Shown here: piece by piece, positions 11,710-25,200 of the stretch
How the letters are laid out: each line of letters opens with the position of its first letter
Position numbering within the stretch: position 1 is the stretch's first letter
Source of the DNA: Aspidiotus rigidus
Lineage: Eukaryota; Arthropoda; Insecta; Hemiptera; Diaspididae
Assembly (NCBI GenBank): GCA_035079385.1
Contig: JAVHKY010000029.1
Coordinates: forward strand, 9,238,001 to 9,302,000
Direction: 5' to 3'
DNA: 64,000 nt
The notes under the pieces: generated by a model
Databases searched by the model: none
The model's input: only the letters and a program-made list of their open reading frames with translations
What the model was told of the DNA's origin: nothing
Position numbers and translations under genes: made by a program

Positions 11710-12623
11710 ATGGGCGCCTTACTTTTGCTGATATTATTCAGTCTTTTATCTCATTCTTACGCCGGTAAAGAAGAAGAAGAAGGAGTGAAATATGCCAATC
11801 AATGTGAAGGTATGTGTAGTAGTGATATATTTTGCTCTAGCAATTTGCTCCATTATTATTCCTCTTCTTCGTTTGCAGTGTGTAAGATTTTAGCCGTCGA
11901 ATTGGAAGGTCGATTGCAAGAAACCGGAAAATCGAGCGACGTTCTAGAAATTGGGTATTCAGTGGATGATGTAAAACCGAAGAAGAAACAGGCTTATCGA
12001 AAATCGTACGAGTTTCAGTAATTTCATTATCATCAAATGGTATTCTTCTTTCGTCTCACGATTCTTTTCTCTCTGTACAGGGAATTACGTCTATTGGAGA
12101 GTATGGATGGAGTATGTGAGAAAATATTGGAGTACAATATCCACAAGGAAAGAACCGATAGTACAAGGTTTGCGAAAGGAATGAGTCAAACTTTTCAGAC
12201 CTTGCACGGATTAGTGTATGTCAACTTCTTTTGGTGAAAACTTGGTATCCCAAAAATGTTTAACGTACAAAATTTATTTTCTCAATTTAGTGATAAAGGT
12301 GTGAAAGTTGAGCTAGGGATACCGTACGAGCTGTGGGACAAACCATCGGTGGAAATCACGAACATGAAAACGCAGGTATTGCAGAATTTATTAAACTCAA
12401 TTAATTGCGTCATATTTTTTATTATGATGGACGTGTTCTGTTCTAGTGTGAATCATTATTAGAGAGATACGAAGGTGATATCGAATCGTGGTACTTCAAT
12501 CGCATGGACGAGGTTCCGCTCACTGAGTTTCTGTGTTCGGATAGGGCGTTGAAAAATAAAGACGATTCTTGTTTATACGAAGTTCTAAAAAAAGGCGATC
12601 CTGGCGAAAAAGAAGAATTATGA
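11710..12623 (+). CDS. CNPY: Canopy-family (CNPY3/4-like) ER saposin-like chaperone, complete
   Basis: Canopy proteins are soluble ER-resident saposin-like proteins that assist folding of specific receptors (CNPY3 for Toll-like receptors). Five exons splice in consistent phase: 11710-11809, 11879-12017, 12081-12215, 12291-12375 and 12447-12623. They give 211 residues. Residues 1-18 are a signal peptide ([19 protein letters not shown]). The family signatures follow: CEVCK, then [20 protein letters not shown], then [13 protein letters not shown], then a C-terminal [12 protein letters not shown] with paired cysteines. The last four residues are KEEL, a KDEL-type ER retrieval signal. Introns are short (63-75 bp). 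Assignment to the CNPY3/4 branch rests on remembered similarity to the vertebrate proteins. Confidence 0.93.
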
Positions 12624-13281
12624 AGAAAAATCGTCGCCCTCTAGGAAATGACTGAGAATTCATTCTGATCTCACTATAATTACCGCATTGTTACTCTTTT
12701 TGAATGTTATCTCCGAAGTTCGGTACGTTGTTTGTTCAACGTAAAAATGAGAATTAACAGAATTTTTTAAATTTTAAATCTATTTTTAAACGCGTATGTT
12801 CAACGAGAGAATTGAATCTGTTTCTATTACTTTCTTCTTCGAGATGAAGTATTATGTGAGTTTTATCTTGGTAACTCGAGGTAATTGTTTTGAATCGAGT
12901 TGTACAGTGATTTCGTTTTCCGTTTATCATGTATTTATATTAATGATGACTGAATTTGATTTGATCCCATGTTTAGATGGGGCTTTGAAAATGTCGATAA
13001 ATGTATCCATTAAGTTTTCTGATTCTGTCAAACTTCGAAATATCGCTGGAAAATGTTTGAATATTTTTGTTAACAATCGGGTTTAGTGGTTTAGAAGTCT
13101 TTTCAACTCGTCCTTTAACGTTGAGTAGTAATTGATCAATGAGATATGTAATTTTATTTATTATTTTTCACAATAATTTTACTATTCGCTTAAAGAACAA
13201 AATTTCACTTTTGTAATTTTTTATCATTCTTCCATATTTGACTCCGTAAAGCCACTTTTTAGATAATGTTTTAAAACAAAA

Positions 13282-13287
13282 AATAAA
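13282..13287 (+). terminator. Candidate polyadenylation signal of the canopy gene
   Basis: AATAAA lies about 660 bases after the canopy stop codon, in AT-rich sequence on the coding strand. It would give a 3' UTR of about 0.7 kb. The actual cleavage site cannot be seen. Confidence 0.45.
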
Positions 13288-14260
13288 GTCCTATTATACT
13301 CGAAGTGCTATATTAATTTTAATGTTCGATTTTCTTCGTTGATATTCCATACGTGTTCATCAACCGTGTTGCAACCCAGCGGGTCGTCGTGAGGCCATTT
13401 TCATGGAGACGATTCTTCGTGCTATCGTTTTAGGGGAAGGGAGGTTTTAGGATTTTTTTTTTTAGCTACAAGAAATCAGATTTTGAATAGGGAATTCTTT
13501 ATTGGACCGAGGGGATTACGACACACCTGAACGAAATATAATCTTTTTACTCTGCGACTGCATTATGAGACGAGTTATCGGTGATAAAAAGCAAAATATG
13601 TTTCTCGCATGCACTTACTTGACTTACCTGAGAAATAATCGAATTTGCATTAGACAAACTCTTTCGCTCAGAACTTCGTTTGTTCGACTTGAGTCATGTG
13701 AACAAACATCGCTTTAAAAATAAATATATATTCTTAAAATCTACGTCAGTATTGTTTTGAATAACAGCTTATCTTCGATGGTACAGAATCTATTGTTCTT
13801 TCCCAAGTGAAAAGACCGTCAGCAACAATCCGTTACCACTTGAGAAATTGAACGCGGAAACGCAACAAAACGAACGAGTGTTTACGTGCGTGTACAGGAG
13901 TACCTGACCCATACATCATGAATGAAAAAAACGAACCAGAACCATCTTGAAAGATATAAGTTTGTGTGGAATACTCGTATAGTATTGACTTCCTTTGTTC
14001 ATTCATATTTACATTCACGTCCTCTTCGTCTACCTTTTCTCACATATGTGATGTGAACGCACCATTTCTAGGAAACGTTAGACAATACAGAGGAAATTGG
14101 GAGAGTTAACTCGGATTACCTAACAGAGAAATGAAATTAAAAAATCTAGGAGTATTTGAATCATCTTTACGGGTGCATAAGAGCAAGCAATTGATATTCA
14201 TCGATCGGTCGCAACAAAGCCTCGTATAATATAGTTCGAGTGTCTCAACTTTTTTTGACT
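13288..14260. other. Intergenic DNA after the canopy gene; nothing recognised
   Basis: Short open frames only, without domain signatures. No inverted repeat or known element edge was found. Confidence 0.4.
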
Positions 14261-14309
14261 CTCGCGCTATATATGATAGGAGGGAGATTTAAAATAATTT
14301 CGCCCTCCA

Positions 14310-16050
14310 AGCTACAACAAACTATGGAGGAAATTCGAAATGCACTCTTCAAATTAAAAAATAAAAGCACCAGGGTGCGACGGGCTTCCGGTTGAAATCT
14401 ACAAATGTGGCAGCTCTGACCTAATAAACCGAATCAGCATATTGATTAAAAAGATGTGGGAGCAATGTAAACCTCCAGCAGACTTCAAGAACTCGCTAAT
14501 CGTCAACATCTATAGAGGGAAAGGTGACAAATCTGATTGCACCGCAATTATCGTGGAATCTCACTTCTATGTGTCACTAGTAAAATTCTCGCAAGAATCA
14601 TCTACAATAGGCTCCTACCCTGCTCTGGAAACAATTCTGCCAGAAAGTCAAGCTGGATTTAAACCCAACAGAAGCGCCGCGGATATGATATTTGCGCTGC
14701 GGCAACTTCAAGAAAAAGTCAGAGAGCAACACTCCAATCTGTTTGCCATCTTCGTGGACCAAAGGAAAGCGTTTGACAGCACTGTGGTAAATTCTACTCA
14801 AGTTCGGGTGTCCTGTGAAACTCATGAACATCATCTATGACCTACATGAAGGAAATATAGCCAAAGTCATCGCTGGAGGAGACACTACAGAAGGGTTTCA
14901 GATCTCTAATGGAGTAAGATAGGGCTGTATTCTGGCACTACTTCTGTTTAATATATTCATGACGGCGTTTCTTGTATGTTGGACAGGGCTCTACAGGACC
15001 GTGGAATTGATCCAAAATGATGGTGGGCTACACAACTTTGTGCGCCTAAAAGCACAAGGAAAGGTTCACCGGTGCTTTCTAAGCGAGCTGCAGTATGCCG
15101 ACGATCTCGTTATTTTGCCTAACTCTGAAGAAGAAGCTCAAAGAATGGTGGATGCATTCACTGAAGTTTATGCATCACTAGGCATAGAAGTAAACATGTC
15201 AAAAACTAAAGAACTAGTCATGCGCTGCAGTGTTCCAATACCAACTACAGCAATGAAGTCAACCTTAAATATCAGTGGTGATTCTATAGAGACAGTGGAC
15301 CAATTCAATTATTTATCTAGGAAGCCTTGTTACCTCCACCGGAGATCTCGACGCTGAAATCAGCCACCGTATTCAATGTGCTTCAGTTGCCTTCTTCACA
15401 CTGAGAGGACGTGTCTTCAGCTATAGGGAGCTGGGACCTGACTATTAAAACCAAGGTATCAGTCTTTAAAACTGTTGTACTATTAATTCTTCTATGTGGA
15501 AGTGAATGCTGGAAACTATACAGGAAACATGTCAAGGCATTAAAAAAGTTCCAAATGAGGCAGCTCCGTTATATCCTGAGAATAAAGTGGCAGGACTTTG
15601 TGTCTAACCAGCAGATCCGGGAGAGAGTGCAGTGTGACCCAATTGAGAACACACTAGCAAGGAACCAAATGAGGTGGATCGGCCATGTATGTCGGATGAG
15701 CGAGGATCGTATCCCAAAGCAAATACTTTACAGCGGGATGACGCATGGAAAGCGCTCAACAGGTGGACAGATGAAGCGATATAAGGATGTTGTCCACTCT
15801 ATTATGAAGAAAGCTGGCATCAAGGACACTTGGGAAGAAACGTACCAAGGCAGATCTAAATGGAGGACCATATGTTACAATAACCAGGGAATATTCGGCA
15901 CCACGGGTCTCTCCAGAAGAAACAGTAACAGCGAAACCTTCACCTGCCCCGAGTGCCAACGTGTAATAGGATCTAGGATTGGTTTGGTGAGCCACCGACG
16001 TATGCATGACAGGCAACAGCAACAGATTCCGTGAGATGGAGAAGCTATGG
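14310..16050 (+). mobile_element. Decayed non-LTR retrotransposon (LINE) with C-terminal C2H2 finger
   Basis: Several frames on one strand together read as a LINE reverse transcriptase. The N-terminal block (MEEIRNALFKLKNKK, with a frameshift before the PGCDGLPVEIY-like motif) is followed by a palm block FVDQRKAFDS (motif A). Next is a GVR-stop-GCILALLLFN segment where a glutamine codon has become TAG at 14920-14922 (motif B), then QYADDLVILPN (motif C), which keeps its aspartates. After the palm come a cysteine-tryptophan region (GSECW), RWIGHVCRM, and a C-terminal CPECQRV..HRRMH zinc finger (C-x2-C-x12-H-x3-H). Frame breaks occur near 14830, 15340 and 15400. The endonuclease half is missing, so the copy is 5'-truncated. 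The clade is not assigned. Confidence 0.85.
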
Positions 16051-16435
16051 ATCCTCGATAACGAGGAAGCCTGACGACGACGATATGAGGACCTATCTGT
16101 ACAAGGGGCGTCCATGAAGAAAAATTCATCACAGAAAAATCAGTTCGACGTTTCAGCTCAAAATATCTCCGCAAGAACGAGTTTAATCGAAAAAATTATG
16201 AGAATAAAAATTAAAGAGCAACTTTTCTTTTATAAGATGCAATAATTGTATTTCGAATACATTTAGTAACGAACAAAGTAGAGATTGGACGCCCTTTTTG
16301 CTGAGATGAAAAAAACCATAGGTTAAAAAAAAGAAATATAAAAGATAGTTTATGACCTGAAACGCACAAAAATCGAGGTCCCCGCAAAAAGGGCGTCCAC
16401 CAGACACACGCTCTTTTTACAGATAGGTTCTCATA

Positions 16436-16760
16436 TGATAAGAGGGGGACTTGGAAAAATTTCGACTCTCGAACTATATATGATAGGAGGGAGAAAAATT
16501 TCAACCTTCGAGCTGTATATGATAGGAGTGAGACTTGGAAAAATGTCTTCCTCCAAGCTATATAATATGAATGGTGGGGAGGGACTTGAAAAAATTTCAT
16601 CCTCCAAGCTATCTACAATAGGATTCGAAATTTTCTGTTCAGAAAAATTTCATCCTCCAAGCTATATACAACAGGAGTCAAAATTTTTCGGAGTTTTTCG
16701 CCGAACGACGCGCGGAAAATTTCTCAAATAACCCCCCATAAAACTAGTTCCCTGTTAAAA
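16436..16760. repeat. CAGGGAACC-family element with ~45-bp satellite interior
   Basis: About five head-to-tail copies of a unit (GGGACTTGGAAAAATTTC, then CTCGAACTATATATGATAGG) end in ACCCCCCATAAAACTAGTTCCCTGTTAA, the inverted terminus of a family seen at several other places in the window. No gene is present. The left limit is arbitrary. Confidence 0.65.
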
Positions 16761-16869
16761 CCATCTTCGGCGAAAACAAGAAAGCAACTGACCCAACGAT
16801 GAAACGAAACAATGACACCAACTCGGGACAAAAGAAAAAAAACTAATCATCGAGTTGTGATTCTCCCTC

Positions 16870-18420
16870 GTAAAAGAAGAATGTTTCTTCGAAACGTCGG
16901 GCTCCTGTTTTAACTAATAAACTTCATTCGACGGCAGTGCCAAAAAGTACTTTGTTTTTTTTACTTAATAAATAAGCTCGATCAGACTTTCGTCCGGTAT
17001 ATGCCTGTTCAGAACAATGACACTACCAGTATTCTTATGACGAATGATTTCTATGTGTTCCGGGTCCATGCGTTTAAAGTACAAATCCTCCTTGTGGAGA
17101 AGCACCTGAGAGCCCTCCCGGAAGCTATGCCTCCTGGTGATGAAGTGGTCAGCGAATGCTGAGTCTCCCTTGCTGCTCTTCTCCCAGGCCTTCTTACGTT
17201 CAGCCACCCTGATCTTCAACTGCCGACCAGTACAACCTTTACACTCTAACCTATACACCCCACTCTCTTTCTCCTCAAAAACTCGGTTTTTCAGCTTAAC
17301 AAACAACCCATTGACTGTAACGGTATTGTAGAACGCAGGCCGAAAACACAAAGGGCGAAGGGCCTGTCCTAACCGAAGAGAGAACTTTCCCAAGAAAGGG
17401 AGCCTAATCCACGGAAATTTCTCCCAGCTCATGGAGCGGGGGAGGGAGTTAGTAGAGTCGAGGTCTTCCTAACAACCCTTCTAAGAACCATCGCGTCTAT
17501 GTCCAAATGAATCTGATTAACTCTGGCCAGATGTTTTAGGGTCATTAACTCCTCCCTGAAGGCAGTTTGACTCCATGGAATGTTAGTTAATCTATGGACA
17601 AAACTATTGAACGCCGCATATTTGTGAGCGACAGAACAGAATGACGACCCGTCGATGTATCTTTCCTGTAAATCTCGAACTCCAGGATCCCATCTCTTTC
17701 AGTGACAGTCAAGTCCAGAAAGTTTATCCAGGAACCTCGAACTTCCATAGTAAATTTTATGGAAGGATACAGATTATTTAGATACGTGAGAAACTTCAAG
17801 CAGAGATCTCGGTGACCAGTCCACGTACATAGCACGTCATCTACGTACCTGCGCCAATAGAAAATATTATTCAATAAAAGATGGCCAGAGGAGAAGAGAT
17901 CAGATTTAAACTTGGACATAAACACCTCAGAGATTAGGGAACCTAAAGAGGATCCAATAGGAATCCCACCTCTTTAGGGAACTCGAAAAACTTACCGTTG
18001 ACCAACAAACATTCAACAAATCGAAAGATTCATTCAACTCTTCATGGGGAGTGTTCAAGTTCACGAGGAGCTCATCCGTCCGCGCGTGGTGACGGCCTCA
18101 GGCATGTTAAGGAACAGACCCACGACGTCAAAGGAATAAAGGGTCGAACCCGGAGGGAGGCGTTCATTTTTCTGACTATCGGCTAGAGAAGAAGAATTCA
18201 CCGAGTAACCGGGGATTTAAACCAACGATCTTAGTATTTGCCAAGGGAGTAAGTTGGGGAGGAGATGAACGAAACTACGGGTCGCATCGGGATACCTTGC
18301 TTATGGACCTAGGGAGGGAAGCTTAGGGTTTGGATTTAGAAGGGCTCTCTTAACGGAGGTACTCTTGATAATCTTTACTCTTGTGAGTAATTTTTCTGCT
18401 TTTGCTTTTTATTCTCGTGA
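16870..18420 (-). mobile_element. Penelope-like retroelement (RT plus GIY-YIG), degenerate
   Basis: Reading the minus strand from 18420 down, pieces of a Penelope-type reverse transcriptase appear in order. RPVVSFISSPTYSLGKYL is the motif before the palm. STLYSFDVVGLFLNMP is motif A. GIPIGSSLGSLISEVFM is motif B. RYVDDVLCTW is motif C, followed by LYPSIKFTME and WINFLDLTV (17925-17587). The C-terminal frame 17432-16965 carries the nuclease start GVYRLECKGC joined directly to TGRQLKIRVAERKKAW. The residues that normally hold the second half of the GIY-YIG signature are deleted. Several stops and frameshifts separate the pieces. Downstream, near 16896-16910 on the plus strand, is CGAAACGTCGGG, a remnant resembling the hammerhead region of such elements. 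Confidence 0.87.
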
Positions 18421-19285
18421 GTATCTGTCATTATGAATAGCCGTAATATAGAGGACCGAATAAATTCCATTAATAATGTTTACTTGTATTCAATAATGAT
18501 TCACGCATACATACTCGTATGTTTTATCGTACTCTCTCACTCTATACAAAAAAAAAAATTATAATGCCTACCACACTTAATGCATAGAAAAAGTGGGGTT
18601 GGCGCACAGTGGCGCAGACCATACAAGAGATGACTACTGCTACTATCGACGAACAAACGGAAAATAATTACCGATATTCGTGTAAAAAGTAAATATAAAT
18701 ATTTTTTGCGTAAAAAAAAATATTCTGACGTCATGAAACGTGATATAAATCAATGTCAGGGATTTTCGAAGCTTTATTCTTCTCGAGAAGTGTGTGCATT
18801 ATACATTATATTGCGGACAATTGCAAACTACCAAGTTGAAAAGGACCGCGTCTGTATTTAAGTCTCTTCGCGAAGTCATCGTACAATGATCGTGAGAACT
18901 TGAAACAATATCGAGCGTTTATTCACCACTTCACCAGCCGCAATGGAGTCGTAATCGAGGAAGGTCATAAAAGAAGTTTCGGACCAGAACATGAATGTCT
19001 GTAGCACTTACGTGACGTGTTTTAAACTTACCTACACTCGAATCGCAACCTGCGTGTAAAACATTTTTCTTTTTCGTCGAACATACAGTATTTTAATATT
19101 TACGTACATTAATTATATTGTCTGGATGTGCGTCGAAACATGTGGATTTAAATCTTCACTTTATTTTACCTTTTTTTTTTTTTTTTTTTTTTTCAAACGA
19201 GTTCGCTCATTTACTAAAGACAGAAAATGTGTTCGCGGGTAACTGTAATCATTAATACGATAACTGCTGCGAGTGATCGTGAAAT
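18421..19285. promoter_or_regulatory. Upstream region of the EF-hand gene; no defined promoter
   Basis: Mostly AT-rich sequence with a long poly-T tract near 19170-19192. The EF-hand gene's ATG at 19286 has an in-frame TGA two codons upstream, so a 5' UTR ends here. No TATA box or initiator could be assigned with confidence. Confidence 0.3.
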
Positions 19286-22200
19286 ATGCTCAACTCGAGA
19301 CAAATGGTGATGGAATCGGCGGCTTTGAAACTCTTTCGGAAAAGCGACCGGGAAAATAAAGGCTTCATCGTAAAACGTGATATGCAGGTAAGGATGAATT
19401 CATAAGTTTTTCCGGACTTTTGCTTGTGGTCACAGAAGTCCCATGAGAGGAGCAGGAGACAAGCACAATTATTATCGAAACAAGTCTAAGTGATAAGTGA
19501 CAATTAAACAAATATTTATGAAGAACTTCAGATACTTGCATTTTCTTCAAGTATCTCATACGAAATCACCCTCAATTGAGCTTCCTATACCTTAGATTCT
19601 TAGGTTCTTTAAAAGAGCAGACCTTGTTAACTGAGGGCTATTTTGCTATCAACGATTTTCTATAGCCTTCATAAGCAATCTGATCAACATGTGCTCAAAA
19701 TTCTGAAACTTTTTATTCGTCATACTATCGAAAATATTCTCGATATTTCGTTTTAATCGTTCTAAAAAGTTTTTCAACATTTTGGTGGAAGATTGAGTTG
19801 AAGATGGGAATTGAAAGACGGAAGAGAAGGAGTTGGAGGTAAGTAGGAGTCTGCAAAAAGGGGGAAAGTTCAGCGGCTTCTGCGCAGGGGCTTGTACGAG
19901 AGGCTCCTGTGGCAATATTCTGAGAGAGGAGGTTTGAGTAGTGTCCAATAAGGTGAAAACAGATTTGTTTTCTAAATTGTACGATTTTATCGGGCTCCAT
20001 AATCTAATCTAGAACGAATGGGGCTTCCGTAAAGTATCCCTCAGACGGACGGGATAAATATTTTAAAATATTTGAGGTTTAAAGGGAGGCTGTGTACTCT
20101 GACTTTTCGACATTCATTTGAGTCCTCTTTCCTCGATCACCATCAAAACTCCTTTAGAGCCTTATTCAAAATTTCTCTTTTCCTAAATTGTGCACTCCAA
20201 CGTAGCACAAGATCTGCTAAAGAAAATGGAGGGAGAGAAGGAGGGTGATGTGATCTCTTGATCGATAATTTTTCAAGTTGTTAACTCCACAGACCCGGAT
20301 CAAGGGAGAGCAGCGAGGGTGTTGATGTCCCCAGGTTTCAGCAACCACCATGAAACACAGAGACATTATATACATATTAGAAAATATGGTTGAGACCGGT
20401 CTAAATTGAAAAACTTTTCATTTTTGGAGACGTAGTAAGTAGGTGAATTTCGTGACGGCGTTGATCGTAATAAGACGAGGGTCGTGACAATTTATTTTGC
20501 GGGACTTGTTCTTACCCATGGACAGTCCCCACTAGTTCATTATGATCGGATATAATGAAGAGAATTTGGTGGTTAATGGGCGGGAGTCTCGTGACAGCTT
20601 TTACAGCTTGGTCGATTTTGTAGCTGGGGACCAGACGATGGTTTTGGTGTAGGAGGTGAATAAGAGGCTTATAGAGAGAGTGCATTGGAAACTGCTGTTA
20701 AGGAGGATAGGAGGTAGGTGATTGAAAAGGAGGGAAAGGGGAGAGCTAGAATTGATTCTAGGCATTATTATTGGGATAAGCAAAACCGTCATAGAATTTT
20801 CAATGGTCTGCAAAGCAAAGGGTGACGATGGCATCAGTATGTGAGCTTAGTATGTTCAAGAAAGGGAAGTAGTTAGTGATGCATTTAGAAATTACCCCTG
20901 GGGGAGGTCCACAAAATTTCCAACAAGCAAAAAAAAAGAAACTTATTGGTTAATAAAGGAAGATGGTAAGTGCGGACGTTCACAAGAATCATACAGATGA
21001 GGATAGAAATAAAAACGAGAGGTCGCGGTCAGGAGATTTTTTCGTCATAATTCCTTTTCGTCCTCATCTGTAGGATTCTCGTGAACGTCCACACTTACCA
21101 TCTTTTTTTTATTCACCTCCCTCCTCCAGGGCATTCGCGGCTCCTTCCTAAAAACTTTAGTGTGCATTTGCAACAGCCTAATGTATTGTGGTCTTCGGAC
21201 CCTCCCATTCACAATATGGACTTACATCTGAAGGTGAAATATGACGATCTAATCTTAGGGCCTGGTAACGGGTGGTTATCGCACTCGTCATGAAGACAAG
21301 CTCGCGCCTTTTCCCGCCATAATTCCTCTTCTATTCTCATCTGTACTTTTTGGTTAGTTGAAGATTGTTGATTCTCCAGGTTTCTGGAGGGAAGAGGGGT
21401 TGTCCTCAACCTCTCCGTAAATGCGCTTCTGGAAGTAGTAAGTAGAAGTGGTCAATTTTCTGGATAATTCACATAGTTTAAAAACTATTTTTGGTTGAGG
21501 TATGGCTCATGAAAGTAAGGTTGGTAAAATGAGGAGGAGAAGGTCGAACTTGATTGTTTTGGATAGGAAATAGTTAAGGATTGAATAAGTTGACATCAGT
21601 TGGAGTTGATGAGGACTTTTTGTCTTCAAAAATAGAGGACCCTCACAAAATTTGGTCCCCGAGACCCGCAAAAGCCCATTACCATTATGAGCGCGAGGTG
21701 TCATAAGTACTCTCTTCTCAGTCATCTGTACGGCCTCACTTTTGAAGTAAGAAAGAACTTGCGCGAGTAGTCTCTAAATAATTTTAGACCACTTGTTATT
21801 GAGGAGAATGCTCACAGGAACCTCGGAGGTTTTCAGTAAGACTGAGGATCAAAGTAGCGGCTTGAGAAAGGTGTGACATCACCAGTAAAAGTTGGGAAAT
21901 TTAGATTTTTATAATAGCAGCGGCGAACCCACGAGCTCCGTTACCCCCTGAAACATCGCTACTCTAAAATTAACCACGTTTCCGAAATCTCAAGGTAGTA
22001 CTTTATGAACATCCATTGTAACACCTTCCGTTAGACGAGCAAAACACTTTTTCTTCAAGCTCTTCATCATAGTTCATCTTTCTGTTGTTTCGCTCCTTGA
22101 AAACGCTTGCTGAGCCTACAAAAATATTCTAAAAAGTGAAATTGCTCACATAGGTTTTCTTAATTCTATGATCTAGCCTGAAAAAACTATTTCAACCTAT

Positions 22201-25200
22201 GCCTAATCTAACTTTGATGACGTCATTAAAGTTGGACCCGGACATTTCCTGAAAATGCACCCTCTCCAAACAAAACAGATAACGGTTTCCCCGCTAAAAA
22301 ATTTTGACTGCAAAGCAGGGAGGAGATGGTTGGAAACTTGAGAAAATTTCTCAAATGAAGGAAGGGAATTTGAGAAAATGTCAACTCAAGAATAGAGGAG
22401 AAGTTAGTCGAGCTAATAGACCTAATAAGCTGTCATTGCACTCGATGCAAATGCAATCGCCGAATTCTCTGTAGTCAAATCCTTTTTGGAAATTGAAAGG
22501 TCCAGTTTTAGCTAAGAGAAGACTTCAATTACTGTACACAATTCTGGAAAGTTTGTTCCAAAGAGAGAAAAAAATTGACCAGATTTTTTGTTCTGGTAGC
22601 ATTTGTAAGTTCAGCTCTGATATTTCGTCCAGTTTGGTCAATGTAAAAAGCCGAATATTCTCCACATATAAGATGCGGTAAACTCCAGCAGCATCCAAAT
22701 TTGGAATCTCATCTTTGAGTGATATTACTAGGTAGATTAGAGATGGTGAGGAGGGTGTGAAATCCTACTTAGTCGCAGCTAAGGCTTTTGAAGGTTTGCC
22801 CAAGAAAGGTAGGCGGAGCCATTTTTTCTCCTTTTTAGCCTGGCTGAGAGGGAGAGAGGAGCTGCTTGACTGTTTTTTCTATGCCGTTTATACTATCTGT
22901 ATACTTGGAGTGCAGTATACTAGTGTTATGCTAGGCTTACAGTATCCCTACACCTTCCTACACAAAGTCGAGGCTTACTAAGCTCTTTTTTTTAAATTTT
23001 GTACGTAAAATTGATTAAAGAATTGAAATTCTTAATTTTTTTTTTTATTCGTCACAAGTGAATTGATATTTCTTATTTGGCTTGATCGAATAATGCAGAA
23101 GTCCCTTTTATGACCGTTTTCCTGAGTTGTACAACGTTAATGAGTTAGTGCATTACGTTTAAGTGCTTCTTTTGAGCTTGTTTAATGAACAAGAAGTTGT
23201 CCTTCATCCACCGAGTTTCCATCGACTGTCCACTAATTACCAATACGATTTCCAGCCAATTTACTAAAATATTAATTTATGTAAAAGTGCCGAAATATTA
23301 TATATTATTATTTGCTGCAAACTTCATTTGGCGAGCAATATGGTACAAGATATCGTAGCCCTCAGAGCATTGCATTCACATTCCTTTTCGCACATCAACA
23401 ATTAACGAACTTCGTACACGCGTGCTCACTGCTCAAATTTAAAAACGGAATGAAATTTGACACCTGGAAACGTCACGGGTGCTTTGTGCAAAGATATTCC
23501 TTCTTCTGATTATTCATGAAAGACAATAATGATAATAAATGCGAGCGTTGGAAACAAAAATCGTGTCTACCTCTTTTGTTTGAAGACTGATTGTGAAGTT
23601 ATTCGGCTAGCGTTACCGCAAAGCAAAAATTCCTGAAACGCGAAGGTGTGTGTGGTATCTCATTTTTCTGCTTTATTCGTCGAGCGCTGTTTTAATTTTT
23701 GTTCCAACGACTATTACGTAAATCCGCCTTCGTCAAAGTCTAATTTCTCCACAAGTACAGTGATGAGCACCTGCTGAAAATGTGCAAAAACTTGTTTCTT
23801 ATTTTGACTCTTTCATTTTCCACATTTTTTCCTCTGTTCGATAGTCACTGGCACAGAATACAAAAATTTTACTCATTCAAATAATATTTCACTAGATATT
23901 CATCAGTGACCCGAATTTGAAGAAAATCCCCTTCTCCAGTCTCAATCGAGATTATTACATATTTTTTCTGGCCATTTTCTATAGTTCTAATTATTCGTAT
24001 GAAAAAAAATAAATTTGGCGTTTTTTTTTTTTTTTTTTTTTTTTTAAATGTATCATAATTTTTTCTTACTCTACAACCAACGTGATTGACGGAAAATAAT
24101 TCGAAATAAAAACCTCTCACCGTTCTCCAATTTTAATCAGGGAAATTCAGGTGAAACAAAAAAGAGACTCGCGAATTTTTTTTTCAAGATATAATCAAAG
24201 CAAAAATCGTTAAAATAAATTCGGACGCCTAAAACCCTTGATCGTTATATTTCGAACCGACGATAAAATGTCTATGAAGATTTACGATTCAGTTCGCTAT
24301 TATCTCTGAAATATTTTACGTGAGCCGTAAAAATAAATTCTTCGTTTATTTTGCTCTAGGTCAAATATTTTATCTCCTAGTGTAAGATCATTAAAAAATT
24401 TTCTATTAATTACTTCCCCCAAGACACCTCTCATAATCTCGAGATTTGAAATTCCTGTACCACGTTTAGAGATTTTTGAAGCCACTCTTGTGCTTCACTA
24501 TCGGAAAGCCCTCACAGCCTACCTTAAGGATACTATTTTTCAAGTTATACTTCTGAGACTTATTCTGGTCATGATAACCGGGCTTGGATCTAGAAAGTTT
24601 GACTTTGGGGGCCAATGTTATGGTGGAAGACCCGAATAATCGTTTAAGAAAAGAAATACCATTTAAAGTCCTCCTCCTGATATCATAGATCGGGAATTTA
24701 TCCGAATACTGAAACTAGCTCAGCTCTCCGCTCTCCTCGGAACCTTTTGTCGAAAGGACGACGGGATAAACCCATATGAAACATGTTTCCTTTCAAATAA
24801 CTTACAGTGTTTTTTGTTCACTGCTTGAAAATATTTTCCCAATTCTTAATGTAAGTCAAGATCATTATGTCGTTACACAAATTTCCCAATTTGGAGAGGA
24901 GGGGGTATTATATTCGTAGATCCTTCGGCCTAAACAGGTAGGAAATATCAGAATTTTTTCAAGTCCCTTAAGTAGACCTTCCGAATCCTGATTTGGAAAG
25001 TAGAGACTGAGGCTTCGCCCGCTACAAATTTGAAATCAGGAATGGTGAGAGGGTCCATAAGGATATTTGATCACAATGTTACCAGATACACAATATTTGT
25101 TTATGAAAGGGTATGCGTGACGTTGCAAGGTATGGTATAAATAAATAATAATGAAAAATATTATGGACATGTACAATTTTATTTTTGAACAGTACAGATG

